A stretch of 20,912 nucleotides of DNA. Source: Oscillibacter sp. (lineage in GTDB: Bacteria > Bacillota > Clostridia > Oscillospirales > Oscillospiraceae). Position 1 is the stretch's first letter. Every line of letters begins with the position of its first letter. Of the stretch, positions 6,482 through 14,973 are shown in pieces. The notes under the pieces were generated by a model that worked only from the letters and a program-made list of their open reading frames with translations, was not told where the DNA came from and ran no database searches. The stretch spans positions 1-20,912 of the forward strand of contig JAFSOM010000113.1 of NCBI GenBank assembly GCA_017447005.1, given 5' to 3'. The position numbers were made by a program, and so were the translations under genes.

Positions 6482-9400
6482 ATGAAAAACAGGATTGCTT
6501 CGCTGTTTCTGGTCTTTGCATTGCTGATGTCACTGTGTAACTTCGCAGTGGCGAGAGACAACAGAATCACAGTCCAGAGCGGCGGAGCAGAGCGCTTTAC
6601 GGATGTTCCCACTTCCCACTGGGCCTACGCTTATATCAATAAGGTAGTAGGCTCCGGACTCTTCAACGGCAAGACCCCCACGACCTTCGAGCCGTCCAAC
6701 GCGATGACGCGTTCGCAGTTCGTGATGGTCATGGCCCGTATGGAGGGGCGCAGCGACTTGGAAGGCGTTGAGACGCAAACGCGCTTCCCGGATGTCACGA
6801 CTACCAGACGTGCGGCGGGACCGATTGCGTGGGCGACGGACGAAGGCTTTGTGAATGGTTTCGGCGACGGCACCTTCAAGCCCGATTCCCCCATCACCCG
6901 CGGACAGTTTGCGGCTTTGATTCACCGTTACATTGTCGCCAAACGTTATGTCAATCTCCACCCGGTAGACCCCGAACCCGCGCAGTTCACGGACGCCGCC
7001 TCTGTCTCATCGGCGTTCACGGAAGATGTAGAGTATGCGCGTATTCTCGGACTGCTCACCGGTTACAGTGACGGTACGGTACGCGCAGGCAATCCCATCA
7101 CCCGTGCGGCCATTGCCGCGATTCTGGCCCGCTTCCTTGACCTCGTGACCGAGAGCGGCTATACGCCTCTGCTCGACGGCCCCGTGATTGACGGCGGCGA
7201 TAGCGGCGATAGCGGCGACAGCGGCGACTCTTCGAGCGGCAGTTCGATTGAGTATGACGATGTCAAGCTGACCGTGAGCGGCTCCGCGCACGGAAAGACC
7301 ACCCTGAAAGTGACCCGCGACGGAAAAGAAGTAGCCGCCGACGACGTTCAGCCGGGCGACCTCGTCACCGTCACGCACGAGCCTGACAGCAGCTATGGCG
7401 TAAGCGTCCGCGTCAGGGACGCCAAGAACAAGACGGTCAAGAAGACCACCAACAACAAAACGTACACGACGACGTTTAAGGTGCCCTCGACGAATCTGCC
7501 CGTAACCGTCACCGTGACTTACAGCAAGTCCGGCAGCGGCAGTAGTAGCGGCAGCGGCAGTAGTAGCGGCGGCGGCAATTACAATCCCCCGACGCCGATA
7601 ACGCAGAACTACACGCTGATACTGAATGCCTCTGTAGGCGAGGGGCAACATGGTCGGGTATTCCTGACGAGCGACAAGCCCTCGGAAAGCACAAAGCTTC
7701 CCGCGAATATTCAGGAATTGGTTCAGGATACGCTCACGGTTCCGGCTGTTTCGGCGACGACTGCGCCCACGTTTACCTACTACGCAGTTTTCGCAGCCGA
7801 AAGAAATTATGAGCTGAAAGCGGAGAACATTACGGTAACTCCGGCTGACGCGTGGAATAAGACGGACGCCGAAGTGACGCATGTCGTTAACACTGACAGC
7901 AATAATCTGTACTATGTCACGCTTACCAAGGCGGGCGTCGTAACTTCCGCGAACCCGGATGTAACCGTCACGGGTATGTTCACGCTCATCGACAACGGCA
8001 GTTCGGAGACTGACAAGTACACGTGGACGATTACCCCGACAGTCACGAACGGCTTTATCGGCATCTATGGGAACCAAGCCGATAGAGACGCGCTGACGGC
8101 GCCGCTGGAGGCGAACGTTGGCCTGACGAACGGTTCCGCGCAGTTCGCGGAGTTGGCGAAAGACGCGTCCAAGACGGTATACGTCGCGGTATCCCCGGAC
8201 GCGTTCTATGATGGAACCGGCTTCGAGTTGACATCCAGCGCCGGCGTTACGCTGTCTCCGGGCGTCGATAAGGGCAACGGGAGACTCTATTTCTACGACC
8301 TGACCCTCACGGGCATTACGGCCAATGTGACAACCACGTTGAGCGGCGCGTTTAAGGAATACGAAAACGCTCCGCCCATGGGGAAGAGCGTTACCGTTAC
8401 CGCCCAATACCTCGACGCCAACGACGCGCCAATTGATACTCCGAAAGGCGCCCAGACGCCCGAACCTGACAAGCTTATGGCCCTGAAGGACGAGGATGTT
8501 ACGGTAAGTGTGCCTGTGACGCCTGTGGACGGCTACTCTCTCCAGAGCGTGACGCTCAATGGCAAAGCCATTACGCCGGAGGACAACGACCCGACGCTCA
8601 CGACATGGAAGTACTCCTTCAAAATGCCGGACGCCGACGCGGAGGTAGTCGTAACCTACAAGGCGCTTCCCGCTGACGACTTAGAGGACTACAACATCAA
8701 TGTGACGTTCGTGGGCGAAGGCTCTATCGCGCTGAACGTTGCCGGCAAGGAGTATATGTTCAGCAGTGACGGCAAGACGACGGATACGTTCCAGTTGCGC
8801 CCGTCCGAGTATGCAGAGCAGTACCCGAATGGCATTCCCGCCTATCTGGTCTCCGCGATTCCGGCGACCGCCAAGGGCTTTGTATTCCCGAAAGAGGACG
8901 CTGACCGCATTACGCCGGCTCGCATCCGGGATTCCAAGCCGTCCGAACCGGCAAAAGAGGCCACGGATACCACCCCGGCGAAGGCAGCGGTGGATAACAG
9001 CGACACTTGGGACTATTCTTTGACGAATGAGAACAAGACGCTGGATGTCACGGTGAAGTTCGTCAGAGAGTACTCTTACGCCTACAACCTCACTGTCATT
9101 GGCAAAGGCTCCGCCAACGTAACCCTTACCTACAAAGATGACGAGGGCAACGATGTCGACAAGGACTTCGGCTCGGCGGCTAGCGGAAGCGTTATTTCGC
9201 GTTCCGATAGCGCAACCTTGGTAGTTAAGGCGACGGAAGGCGACGGCGAGAAGCCGGCTCAATCGGTGCTGATTAACGACAAGACCGTTACGCACAACGC
9301 CACAAGCGGCGCCAGCTATACCATGCAGCCGGGCACGGCGGAAATCGTCGTCGCGTTCCTGCCCGATACGGATACCATCGTTCCGTTCTCGGTGACGCTG

Positions 9401-11728
9401 AACGGAAGCGGCGCGGTCAAAATCAGAGCGGAGAACGGCCCGATTGTGGACGGCGTCATCCCGGACAAAGATACCGCCAAAGCGAATTTGGACCAGGCCA
9501 CGAAGACAGAGCCGACAGAGCCGAGCGTGTCCGCCACCACACCCTACACTGGTTACGCGTGGCTCGGAACCATCATCACGTTGACGCCGGATTTGGGCGC
9601 TAACGTCGTTGTCGACTCCATCAAGGTTGACAATCAGGACCGTAGCGACGAGTTGTCCTCCAACGGCTTCTCCTACACGCTTGCGGACGGCAAAGACAAC
9701 GCCATGGTGGTCAAGACCTCTACGTTCGGCGGCTACAATCTGCTGGTACAGGCTCCCTATAAGGGCGCGCTTGCCGATGGCGATATGGCGCTGTATTCCT
9801 TCAGTCAGGTTAGCTCCGACGGCGAGACGAATGACCCCGCCAAGCGGGCTACGTTGCAGCAGATTCTCTATTCGCTGAACAACGGTCAGGAATCCATGTT
9901 TGAGCCGACCGGAACGAGCGACAACTCCACCGAAAACAAACTCGACCACATCCGGAACCACATTGGCGTTACGTTCAATCTCGTGTTGCCGAAGGTTATC
10001 CAGCTCTATCTCTATCAGCCTAAACTTGAGCAAAAGACCGAAGCTGCGGAGCGGTTGGAGGAGCGGATTAATAAGGGCGTGGCGTCCAGCATTACCGCCA
10101 ATATCGGCAATATGATTGCGAGCAAGAAGGACGAGATGATTAGCGACGCCAAGACGAAAGTTGACGACACCCTCAAGAACCTCGAGCTCGATTCTCCCGA
10201 TAATGACACTTTGGCTAGGAACATGAAGTCGGAGATTGTTCAGCAGATTATGAACGACGCTTCCACTCCCTATGACGTCAGGAACGCGTACGCCTCCGGA
10301 CAAATCACGCTGGATAGCTTCACTGTCAGCCTCACGACCATTCCGCTCATCAAGACGGCCGACGAGCAGAACGCGAGCATCGCCGATAAGGACCGCGCCG
10401 CGGGTAAGAGCGTGCAGTCGCAGATAACGCGCAAATTCCTCAAAGAGTATCTCGGCGACGCCACGCACGTTGACATTGTTGTTGAACCGAGCAATGAACC
10501 GGCGAGCGCGGAGAACATGGGACTTGACCCGAAGGTGGAACTGGGAAGCGTTTCCGTGGGTAGCGGCGTAGTGACCGTTCCCATTTCCGCGAGCGCGACT
10601 GTCGAACACGCGCCGACCCTGATGCTCAACCCGTCCTTTAAGGACTTTATGACCCCCAACAACGAACTTGACTTGGATGTTTGGGTCGTCGCCACGGTTT
10701 CGGTCAGCGTGACGATGCCCGGCGCTACGGAACCCAAGACCGTGCTGGAGAACCAAGAAATGTTCAAGCAGGTGACGCTCGACGCGGCGCAAGTTCAGAC
10801 TATCACGAGTCTCCTGAATGAGGTGGATACCCAGCTCTCCACGACGTGGGACATCACGAAGAACCAACTCATGAGCACGCAAAACGGCCAAACCGTGCTG
10901 AACATTGCCTTGGGCGATGTCATTACGAAGGACATGATTGAAGCCATCATCAAGGGTTCGGAAGACGGAACGGTGGAAGGTATCCTGACGCCTATCCTGA
11001 ACAAGTTGTCTGTCGAGAGTCTCGGCGACGCGACCGCTACGCGCTCCAAGGTTCTGAGCATCTACGACGACATGGTATTCTTCCAGCCCAAAGAAGGTAG
11101 CGACAAACTCGACGAACTCCAAATCAAGAACAAGGCCGGCGAAAATAAGACCTTGCTCAAGGCGGACGGCAATAATCTGACCTTGACCCTTGACTTGCAG
11201 GGCTTCTTCACGGAGCGTGGGAGTAATGTCGACGTTTCCAAGGAGTCTCAGGTTGCGAACGCTGACAAGACCTCGTTCGAGTTGCTCGTTGACCTCATGA
11301 TTGGCTTGCGCGACGCTATCTCTACCGACATCCGCAACACCAATGATGAAAATCCGCAGGTCGCTATCTCCAAGTTGATTCTCGGTCAGCTTTCCAACAA
11401 TAAGCGGGTAGTGACCGTCAAGAAGTGGGGCAAGACCATCCCCTCCACTGGAATGAGCGACGCGGAGAAGACGGAAGTTGCGAAACTGCTCGCGGAACTC
11501 ATCATGCAGGAAAACATCACGGAGACGACGCTCCACAACGCGTGGGCGAACTTTGAGGCGAAGGGCTACAGTTCCATTGAGTTCAAGAGCGTCGGCTTGC
11601 CGGGCGGTGACCTTGGCAACGCCTTGACCGACAGCTCGCTGAGAGCGTGGAACGTTGACTTCAACTCCAATCCCACGCTTGTCGGCGTCAAGCTGGAACG
11701 GACGCTCAAGACCCCCGCAACGAATTAA
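6482..11728 (+). CDS. Large secreted S-layer-homology (SLH) surface protein
   Basis: A 1748-residue exported protein. Residues 1-24 form a signal peptide (positive MKNR, hydrophobic core, AVA before the likely cleavage site). Three SLH domains follow at about 37-220, beginning ERFTDVPTSHWAYAYI, TRFPDVTT and AQFTDAAS, with the fold motifs TFEPSNAMTRSQF and TFKPDSPITRGQF. They should anchor the protein to cell-wall secondary polymer. A GDS/GSS-rich linker (238-255) leads to several beta-rich modules of about 100 residues, up to about 1080. One module has GYSLQSVTLNGK and FKMPDADAEVVVTY, typical of the bacterial extracellular repeat type. Residues of about 1090-1748 are mixed, partly helical, and not recognised. 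There is no LPXTG sorting signal or membrane anchor. ATG 6482 is preferred over in-frame ATG 6476 because AAGGAGG ends at 6473. It is likely an abundant structural surface protein. Confidence 0.9.
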   Translation: MKNRIASLFLVFALLMSLCNFAVARDNRITVQSGGAERFTDVPTSHWAYAYINKVVGSGLFNGKTPTTFEPSNAMTRSQFVMVMARMEGRSDLEGVETQTRFPDVTTTRRAAGPIAWATDEGFVNGFGDGTFKPDSPITRGQFAALIHRYIVAKRYVNLHPVDPEPAQFTDAASVSSAFTEDVEYARILGLLTGYSDGTVRAGNPITRAAIAAILARFLDLVTESGYTPLLDGPVIDGGDSGDSGDSGDSSSGSSIEYDDVKLTVSGSAHGKTTLKVTRDGKEVAADDVQPGDLVTVTHEPDSSYGVSVRVRDAKNKTVKKTTNNKTYTTTFKVPSTNLPVTVTVTYSKSGSGSSSGSGSSSGGGNYNPPTPITQNYTLILNASVGEGQHGRVFLTSDKPSESTKLPANIQELVQDTLTVPAVSATTAPTFTYYAVFAAERNYELKAENITVTPADAWNKTDAEVTHVVNTDSNNLYYVTLTKAGVVTSANPDVTVTGMFTLIDNGSSETDKYTWTITPTVTNGFIGIYGNQADRDALTAPLEANVGLTNGSAQFAELAKDASKTVYVAVSPDAFYDGTGFELTSSAGVTLSPGVDKGNGRLYFYDLTLTGITANVTTTLSGAFKEYENAPPMGKSVTVTAQYLDANDAPIDTPKGAQTPEPDKLMALKDEDVTVSVPVTPVDGYSLQSVTLNGKAITPEDNDPTLTTWKYSFKMPDADAEVVVTYKALPADDLEDYNINVTFVGEGSIALNVAGKEYMFSSDGKTTDTFQLRPSEYAEQYPNGIPAYLVSAIPATAKGFVFPKEDADRITPARIRDSKPSEPAKEATDTTPAKAAVDNSDTWDYSLTNENKTLDVTVKFVREYSYAYNLTVIGKGSANVTLTYKDDEGNDVDKDFGSAASGSVISRSDSATLVVKATEGDGEKPAQSVLINDKTVTHNATSGASYTMQPGTAEIVVAFLPDTDTIVPFSVTLNGSGAVKIRAENGPIVDGVIPDKDTAKANLDQATKTEPTEPSVSATTPYTGYAWLGTIITLTPDLGANVVVDSIKVDNQDRSDELSSNGFSYTLADGKDNAMVVKTSTFGGYNLLVQAPYKGALADGDMALYSFSQVSSDGETNDPAKRATLQQILYSLNNGQESMFEPTGTSDNSTENKLDHIRNHIGVTFNLVLPKVIQLYLYQPKLEQKTEAAERLEERINKGVASSITANIGNMIASKKDEMISDAKTKVDDTLKNLELDSPDNDTLARNMKSEIVQQIMNDASTPYDVRNAYASGQITLDSFTVSLTTIPLIKTADEQNASIADKDRAAGKSVQSQITRKFLKEYLGDATHVDIVVEPSNEPASAENMGLDPKVELGSVSVGSGVVTVPISASATVEHAPTLMLNPSFKDFMTPNNELDLDVWVVATVSVSVTMPGATEPKTVLENQEMFKQVTLDAAQVQTITSLLNEVDTQLSTTWDITKNQLMSTQNGQTVLNIALGDVITKDMIEAIIKGSEDGTVEGILTPILNKLSVESLGDATATRSKVLSIYDDMVFFQPKEGSDKLDELQIKNKAGENKTLLKADGNNLTLTLDLQGFFTERGSNVDVSKESQVANADKTSFELLVDLMIGLRDAISTDIRNTNDENPQVAISKLILGQLSNNKRVVTVKKWGKTIPSTGMSDAEKTEVAKLLAELIMQENITETTLHNAWANFEAKGYSSIEFKSVGLPGGDLGNALTDSSLRAWNVDFNSNPTLVGVKLERTLKTPATN

Positions 11729-11835
11729 AACCAATAGTTCGGTGATTTCATCGGACGACGCATTCGCGCCGACAGCGAGGATGACTTGACTGGACAGGCA
11801 GACGGCTGAAAGCGCGGACACGTGAAGCGCGGGAG

Positions 11836-11871
11836 ACCGCCGCTCCCTCCCATCTTGGGCGGGACGGCGGT
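11836..11871 (+). terminator. Strong hairpin between the two SLH genes, terminator or attenuator
   Basis: ACCGCCG (11836-11842) pairs with CGGCGGT (11865-11871). The stem continues as TCCC/GGGA and CCC/GGG with one bulged base and one mismatch, around an ATCTT loop, about 14 pairs in all. It is followed by TTCCCTGTT, a poor T-tract. It lies only 12 nt before the next gene's Shine-Dalgarno sequence. No promoter was found between it and the upstream gene. It probably reduces rather than abolishes read-through, or protects the 3' end of the upstream mRNA. Confidence 0.5.
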
Positions 11872-11894
11872 TTCCCTGTTACAGGAGGAAATTT

Positions 11895-13790
11895 ATGGAT
11901 TATATGCGAAAATGCGTCTCCATGCTGGCCGCGTTTTCCTTAGCCGTTTCCATGCTGACGGCAGTCCCCGCGGGGGCGACCGTCCTGACCTCTCAATCGG
12001 AGACGCCGTCGGAGGCGATTGTCGACCCGGAAGGCGACGCGGCGGCCCTTGGCGATACGGACGAAGAGGAAGGCACGGCGTCCGCCGGCGCGGACGTGGA
12101 GGCCGGAGAGGAAGACGTTTTAGCGACGGTTTCGGGGGAAGTCAGCGGGGAGCCGGATGACGGCGGCGACACGGTCGCGGCGACGGAGACGAATACCGGT
12201 GACACGGCGGCGGACATCGAGACGGACGACGGCGGCGACACGGTCGCGCCCGGAACGACGGATACCGGAAACACGGCGGCGGATATTGAGACGGACGACG
12301 GCGGCGATACGGTCGCGCCCGGAACGACGGACAGCGGCGACACGGCGGCGGACATCGAGACGGACGACGGCGGCGATACGGTCGCGCCCGGAACGACGGA
12401 TAACGGCGATACGGGCGAATCCGCGGATAGCGGCGAAAACGAGTTGCCGGGAGGCGGGGAGACCGACGGACAGACGGACGTTCCGGAAGAGTCCGCGCTT
12501 CCCTTTGAGGATGTGCCCGTCAGTCATTGGAGCTATCCCTTTGTGCTCTACGCTTACGAGCACGATTTAATAAAGGGCGTCAGCGAGACGGCGTTCAACC
12601 CCACGGGCGTCATGACGCGGGCGGCGTTTGTCACGGCGCTGTATCGTCTTTCCGCGAGACTGGACGCCGATATGAGCGCCGGAGAGGTCGCGTTTACGGA
12701 TATTGGCGACATCAACGCGGAATTTCAGTCGGCGGTTCGCTGGGCCGCGTCCCACGGGATTGTGACGGGCCGGAGCGATGAGATATTCGCGCCCCGGGAG
12801 AACGTGACCCGTCAGCAGATGTGCGCGATTCTGACGCGTTATCTGCGGGACTATCTGCGCTATGACTTATCCGCGTACGCCGGAGAAACGTCTTTCGCCG
12901 ACAGCGACACAATTTCCAATTACGCGCAGGAAGCCGTTTCGATTGCGCGGAACATGGGCATTATTGACGGTCGGGAAGTCGACGGCGTGACGATTTTTGA
13001 CCCGGCGGGTTCGGCGAGCCGCGCCGCGGTTGTGAAGGTGCTTTCCATTGCGGTGCAGAAAATGCCGGAACTTACCCAATTGCCTGAAACGCCCGCGACG
13101 GATACCGGAAACACGGACACCGGAGAGAGTACGGATACCGGGAATACGGACGCCGGAGAGAATACGGATACGGGTAATTCCACGGATACCGGAGAGAGTA
13201 CGGATACGGGCGACACGAAAAAGAGCGGTTCCGGCGGTAGCGGCGGCGGAAGCGGCGGTTCCGGCGGAAGCAGTGGCGGAAGCGGCGGAAGTTCCGGCGG
13301 GAGCGGTAGCGGCGGAAGTAGCGGAAGTTCCGGCGGAAACAGTGGCGGAAGCGGCGGAAGTTCCGGCGGAAACAGTGGCGGAAGCGGCGGAAGTTCCGGC
13401 GGAAACAGTGGCGGAAACGGCGGCAATACGGCGACGATAAATCCGAGCGAACCGCCCGAAGCCGCTCAAATTTTCGAGAATGTCAATGACATCCTTGAAA
13501 AGTACAACGACAATCCGCCGCAGGACGAGTTTGTAAAAGGCTGTATGGACGTTCTCATTCCGGATTTGAACAAGCTGATAGAGGCCAGAAATTCGGGAGC
13601 GCTTGCGGACGCGTCCTATGTCGAAGAGCACTTCAAAGAGGATATGGAAACCTTGATGAAGAAGTACGATAAGGCCGACGCCTCGGACTTGATGCACATC
13701 ATGGAATATATCCAATCGTTAGGCGAAAGCCGCTCGGAACTGCTGGAAATATTGGAGTACTTTGGCATTATGAAGTATCTCCTTGGATAA
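11895..13790 (+). CDS. Second SLH surface protein with repeat-rich linkers
   Basis: A 631-residue exported protein. Residues 1-28 form a signal peptide ending PAGA. Residues of about 29-195 are acidic and Thr/Gly/Asp-rich, with three 23-residue repeats containing DIETDDGGDTVAPGTTD. Three SLH domains occupy about 200-395, beginning LPFEDVPVSHWSYPF, VAFTDIGDI and TSFADSDTI. A TDTGES-type tract and then a Gly/Ser-rich tract (about 445-512) follow. The C-terminal 115 residues look alpha-helical and acidic (for example EDMETLMKKYDKADASDLMHIMEYIQ) and match no family I know. ATG 11895 has AGGAGG at 11883-11888. ATG 11904 is a weaker alternative. It may be a secondary wall-bound protein co-expressed with the large SLH protein by read-through. 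Confidence 0.88.
   Translation: MDYMRKCVSMLAAFSLAVSMLTAVPAGATVLTSQSETPSEAIVDPEGDAAALGDTDEEEGTASAGADVEAGEEDVLATVSGEVSGEPDDGGDTVAATETNTGDTAADIETDDGGDTVAPGTTDTGNTAADIETDDGGDTVAPGTTDSGDTAADIETDDGGDTVAPGTTDNGDTGESADSGENELPGGGETDGQTDVPEESALPFEDVPVSHWSYPFVLYAYEHDLIKGVSETAFNPTGVMTRAAFVTALYRLSARLDADMSAGEVAFTDIGDINAEFQSAVRWAASHGIVTGRSDEIFAPRENVTRQQMCAILTRYLRDYLRYDLSAYAGETSFADSDTISNYAQEAVSIARNMGIIDGREVDGVTIFDPAGSASRAAVVKVLSIAVQKMPELTQLPETPATDTGNTDTGESTDTGNTDAGENTDTGNSTDTGESTDTGDTKKSGSGGSGGGSGGSGGSSGGSGGSSGGSGSGGSSGSSGGNSGGSGGSSGGNSGGSGGSSGGNSGGNGGNTATINPSEPPEAAQIFENVNDILEKYNDNPPQDEFVKGCMDVLIPDLNKLIEARNSGALADASYVEEHFKEDMETLMKKYDKADASDLMHIMEYIQSLGESRSELLEILEYFGIMKYLLG
12204..12410 (+). repeat. Three 69-bp in-frame tandem repeats in the second SLH gene
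   Basis: Copies begin with ACGGCGGCGG at 12204, 12273 and 12342, a period of exactly 69 bp (23 codons), with a partial related copy just upstream at 12157-12203. The copies differ at only a few positions, some of which change a codon (DTGN, DSGD, DNGD). The period is a multiple of three, so copy-number change would lengthen or shorten the acidic stalk without breaking the frame. Confidence 0.9.
13323..13421 (+). repeat. 33-bp Gly/Ser minisatellite in the second SLH gene
   Basis: GGAAGTTCCGGCGGAAAC recurs at 13323, 13356 and 13389, a period of 33 bp (11 codons), each copy encoding an SSGGNSGGSGG-type segment; the last copy has one divergent end. Less regular Gly/Ser codons fill 13228-13322. 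This is a flexible linker after the SLH domains and a likely slippage or recombination hotspot. Confidence 0.9.
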
Positions 13791-13823
13791 GGGCGCGCAT
13801 AGCGGAGCGCGTTACAGCGTTTA

Positions 13824-13855
13824 TCGCCGTTCCCACGGGGAGCGGCGAATTTTTT
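13824..13855 (+). terminator. Canonical intrinsic terminator after the SLH locus
   Basis: CGCCGTTCCC (13825-13834) pairs with GGGAGCGGCG (13838-13847) over ten positions, one a wobble, closed by an ACG loop. An outer T-A pair and then six T residues (13850-13855) follow. It lies 34 nt after the stop of the second SLH gene and only 14 nt before the mutY start, so mutY needs its own promoter or read-through. Confidence 0.88.
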
Positions 13856-13869
13856 GGGAAAGGCGGCGC

Positions 13870-14973
13870 ATGGATTTGACGGAGGCGTTACTGCAATGGT
13901 ATCGGGCGAACGCGAGGGACTTGCCATGGCGGCATACGCGGGAGCCTTACCCGATTTGGGTATCGGAAATTATGTTGCAACAGACCCGCGTGGCGGCGGT
14001 CGTGGGATACTATACGCGATTCTTGGAGGCGTTCCCGACGGTGGAAGCGTTGGCGGAGGCGTCGGAGGAGGCGTTATTGTCGCTGTGGCAGGGCCTAGGG
14101 TATTACAGTCGGGCGCGGAATCTGCAAAAGGCCGCGAAGGAAATTGTCAAGCGCGGCGGCTTTCCGGACACTTACGAGGGCTTGTTGTCCTTACCGGGAA
14201 TCGGGAGCTATACGGCGGGCGCGATTGCGTCGGCGGCGTTCGGATTGCCGACGCCCGCCGTGGACGGTAACGTGTTGCGGATCATGTCGCGCCTGATGGA
14301 CAATCACGGGGACATCTTATCGCCGCAAGTCCGGCGCGGGATAGAGGCGCAAGTCAAGGAGATGTTTCCGGAGGCGGAGGAGGACAGGCGGATTTTTAAT
14401 CAAGCGTTGATGGAACTGGGCGCGACGGTATGCGTACCGAACGGGCCGCCGCGCTGTGAAAGCTGTCCGGTCGCGTCGTACTGTCTGGGACGGGAGCGCG
14501 GGACGGCGCTGGAATTGCCGATACGGGCGGCGAAAAAGGAACGGCGTATCGAAGACCGGACGGTGTTTGTTATCCTGAACGAAAACCGCGTGGCGTTGCG
14601 GAAGCGTCCGGGGCGCGGACTGCTGGCGGGCCTGTGGGAGTTTCCGAATACGGCGGGAACGTTGACGGAGACGGAAGCGGCGGAGACGCTCAAAGCGTGG
14701 GGCCTGACGGTCGCGGATTGGCGCGGGAAACTCAACGCGAAGCACATCTTTACTCATGTGGAATGGCGTATGAGCGGCTATCTGGTATCGGTGACGGGCG
14801 CGGACGCCGGGAAATTCGTCTGGGCGGACGCTGTGGAATTACGGGAATATGCGATACCGTCGGCGTTTGGGCGTTACCGTGAGGCGGCGTCGGACTGGAT
14901 AGCGGAAGCGTCGCGGACGCCGGACACAAACGGGATAACGGACGCGAATCAAACAACGGAGGAGAACGCATGA
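13870..14973 (+). CDS. mutY: A/G-specific adenine DNA glycosylase
   Basis: Base-excision repair enzyme that removes adenine mispaired with 8-oxoguanine. The protein has 367 residues from ATG 13870. Visible features are WVSEIMLQQTRV with the catalytic Glu, the helix-hairpin-helix LPGIGSYTAGAIAS, and PAVDGNVLRI with the catalytic Asp. The [4Fe-4S] cluster cysteines lie in CVPNGPPRCESCPVASYC. The spacing is C-x7-C-x2-C-x5-C, one residue longer in the first gap than in E. coli MutY. The C-terminal NUDIX-like 8-oxoG recognition domain (about residues 230-345) includes KRPGRGLLAGLWEFPN. The upstream in-frame ATG at 13783 lies before the terminator and is rejected. GGGAAAGG at 13856-13863 is a fair ribosome site. 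The gene overlaps the next one by ATGA. Confidence 0.95.
   Translation: MDLTEALLQWYRANARDLPWRHTREPYPIWVSEIMLQQTRVAAVVGYYTRFLEAFPTVEALAEASEEALLSLWQGLGYYSRARNLQKAAKEIVKRGGFPDTYEGLLSLPGIGSYTAGAIASAAFGLPTPAVDGNVLRIMSRLMDNHGDILSPQVRRGIEAQVKEMFPEAEEDRRIFNQALMELGATVCVPNGPPRCESCPVASYCLGRERGTALELPIRAAKKERRIEDRTVFVILNENRVALRKRPGRGLLAGLWEFPNTAGTLTETEAAETLKAWGLTVADWRGKLNAKHIFTHVEWRMSGYLVSVTGADAGKFVWADAVELREYAIPSAFGRYREAASDWIAEASRTPDTNGITDANQTTEENA

Noticed and set aside
7007..8407. A 466-codon open frame on the - strand
   Set aside because: Same in-register shadow effect opposite the SLH gene; no domain and no ribosome site supporting it.
11786..11815. TTGACT at 11786 as a promoter -35 for the second SLH gene
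   Set aside because: No -10-like hexamer lies 15-19 bp downstream; the sequence there is GC-rich.
8681..11821. A 1046-codon open frame on the - strand opposite the large SLH gene
   Set aside because: It is exactly in register with the sense codons and exists because the sense gene avoids TTA, CTA and TCA. The translation is rich in Arg, Val and His with no recognisable domain, while the + strand has signal peptide, SLH domains, promoter and ribosome site.
12157..12570. An arginine-rich open frame (137 codons, + strand) inside the second SLH gene
   Set aside because: It is the repetitive 69-bp array read in another frame, giving a simple Arg/Thr repeat with no ribosome site.
12157..13440. 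Repeat arrays considered as a CRISPR
   Set aside because: The repeats are contiguous without unique spacers, in frame, and encode low-complexity protein linkers.
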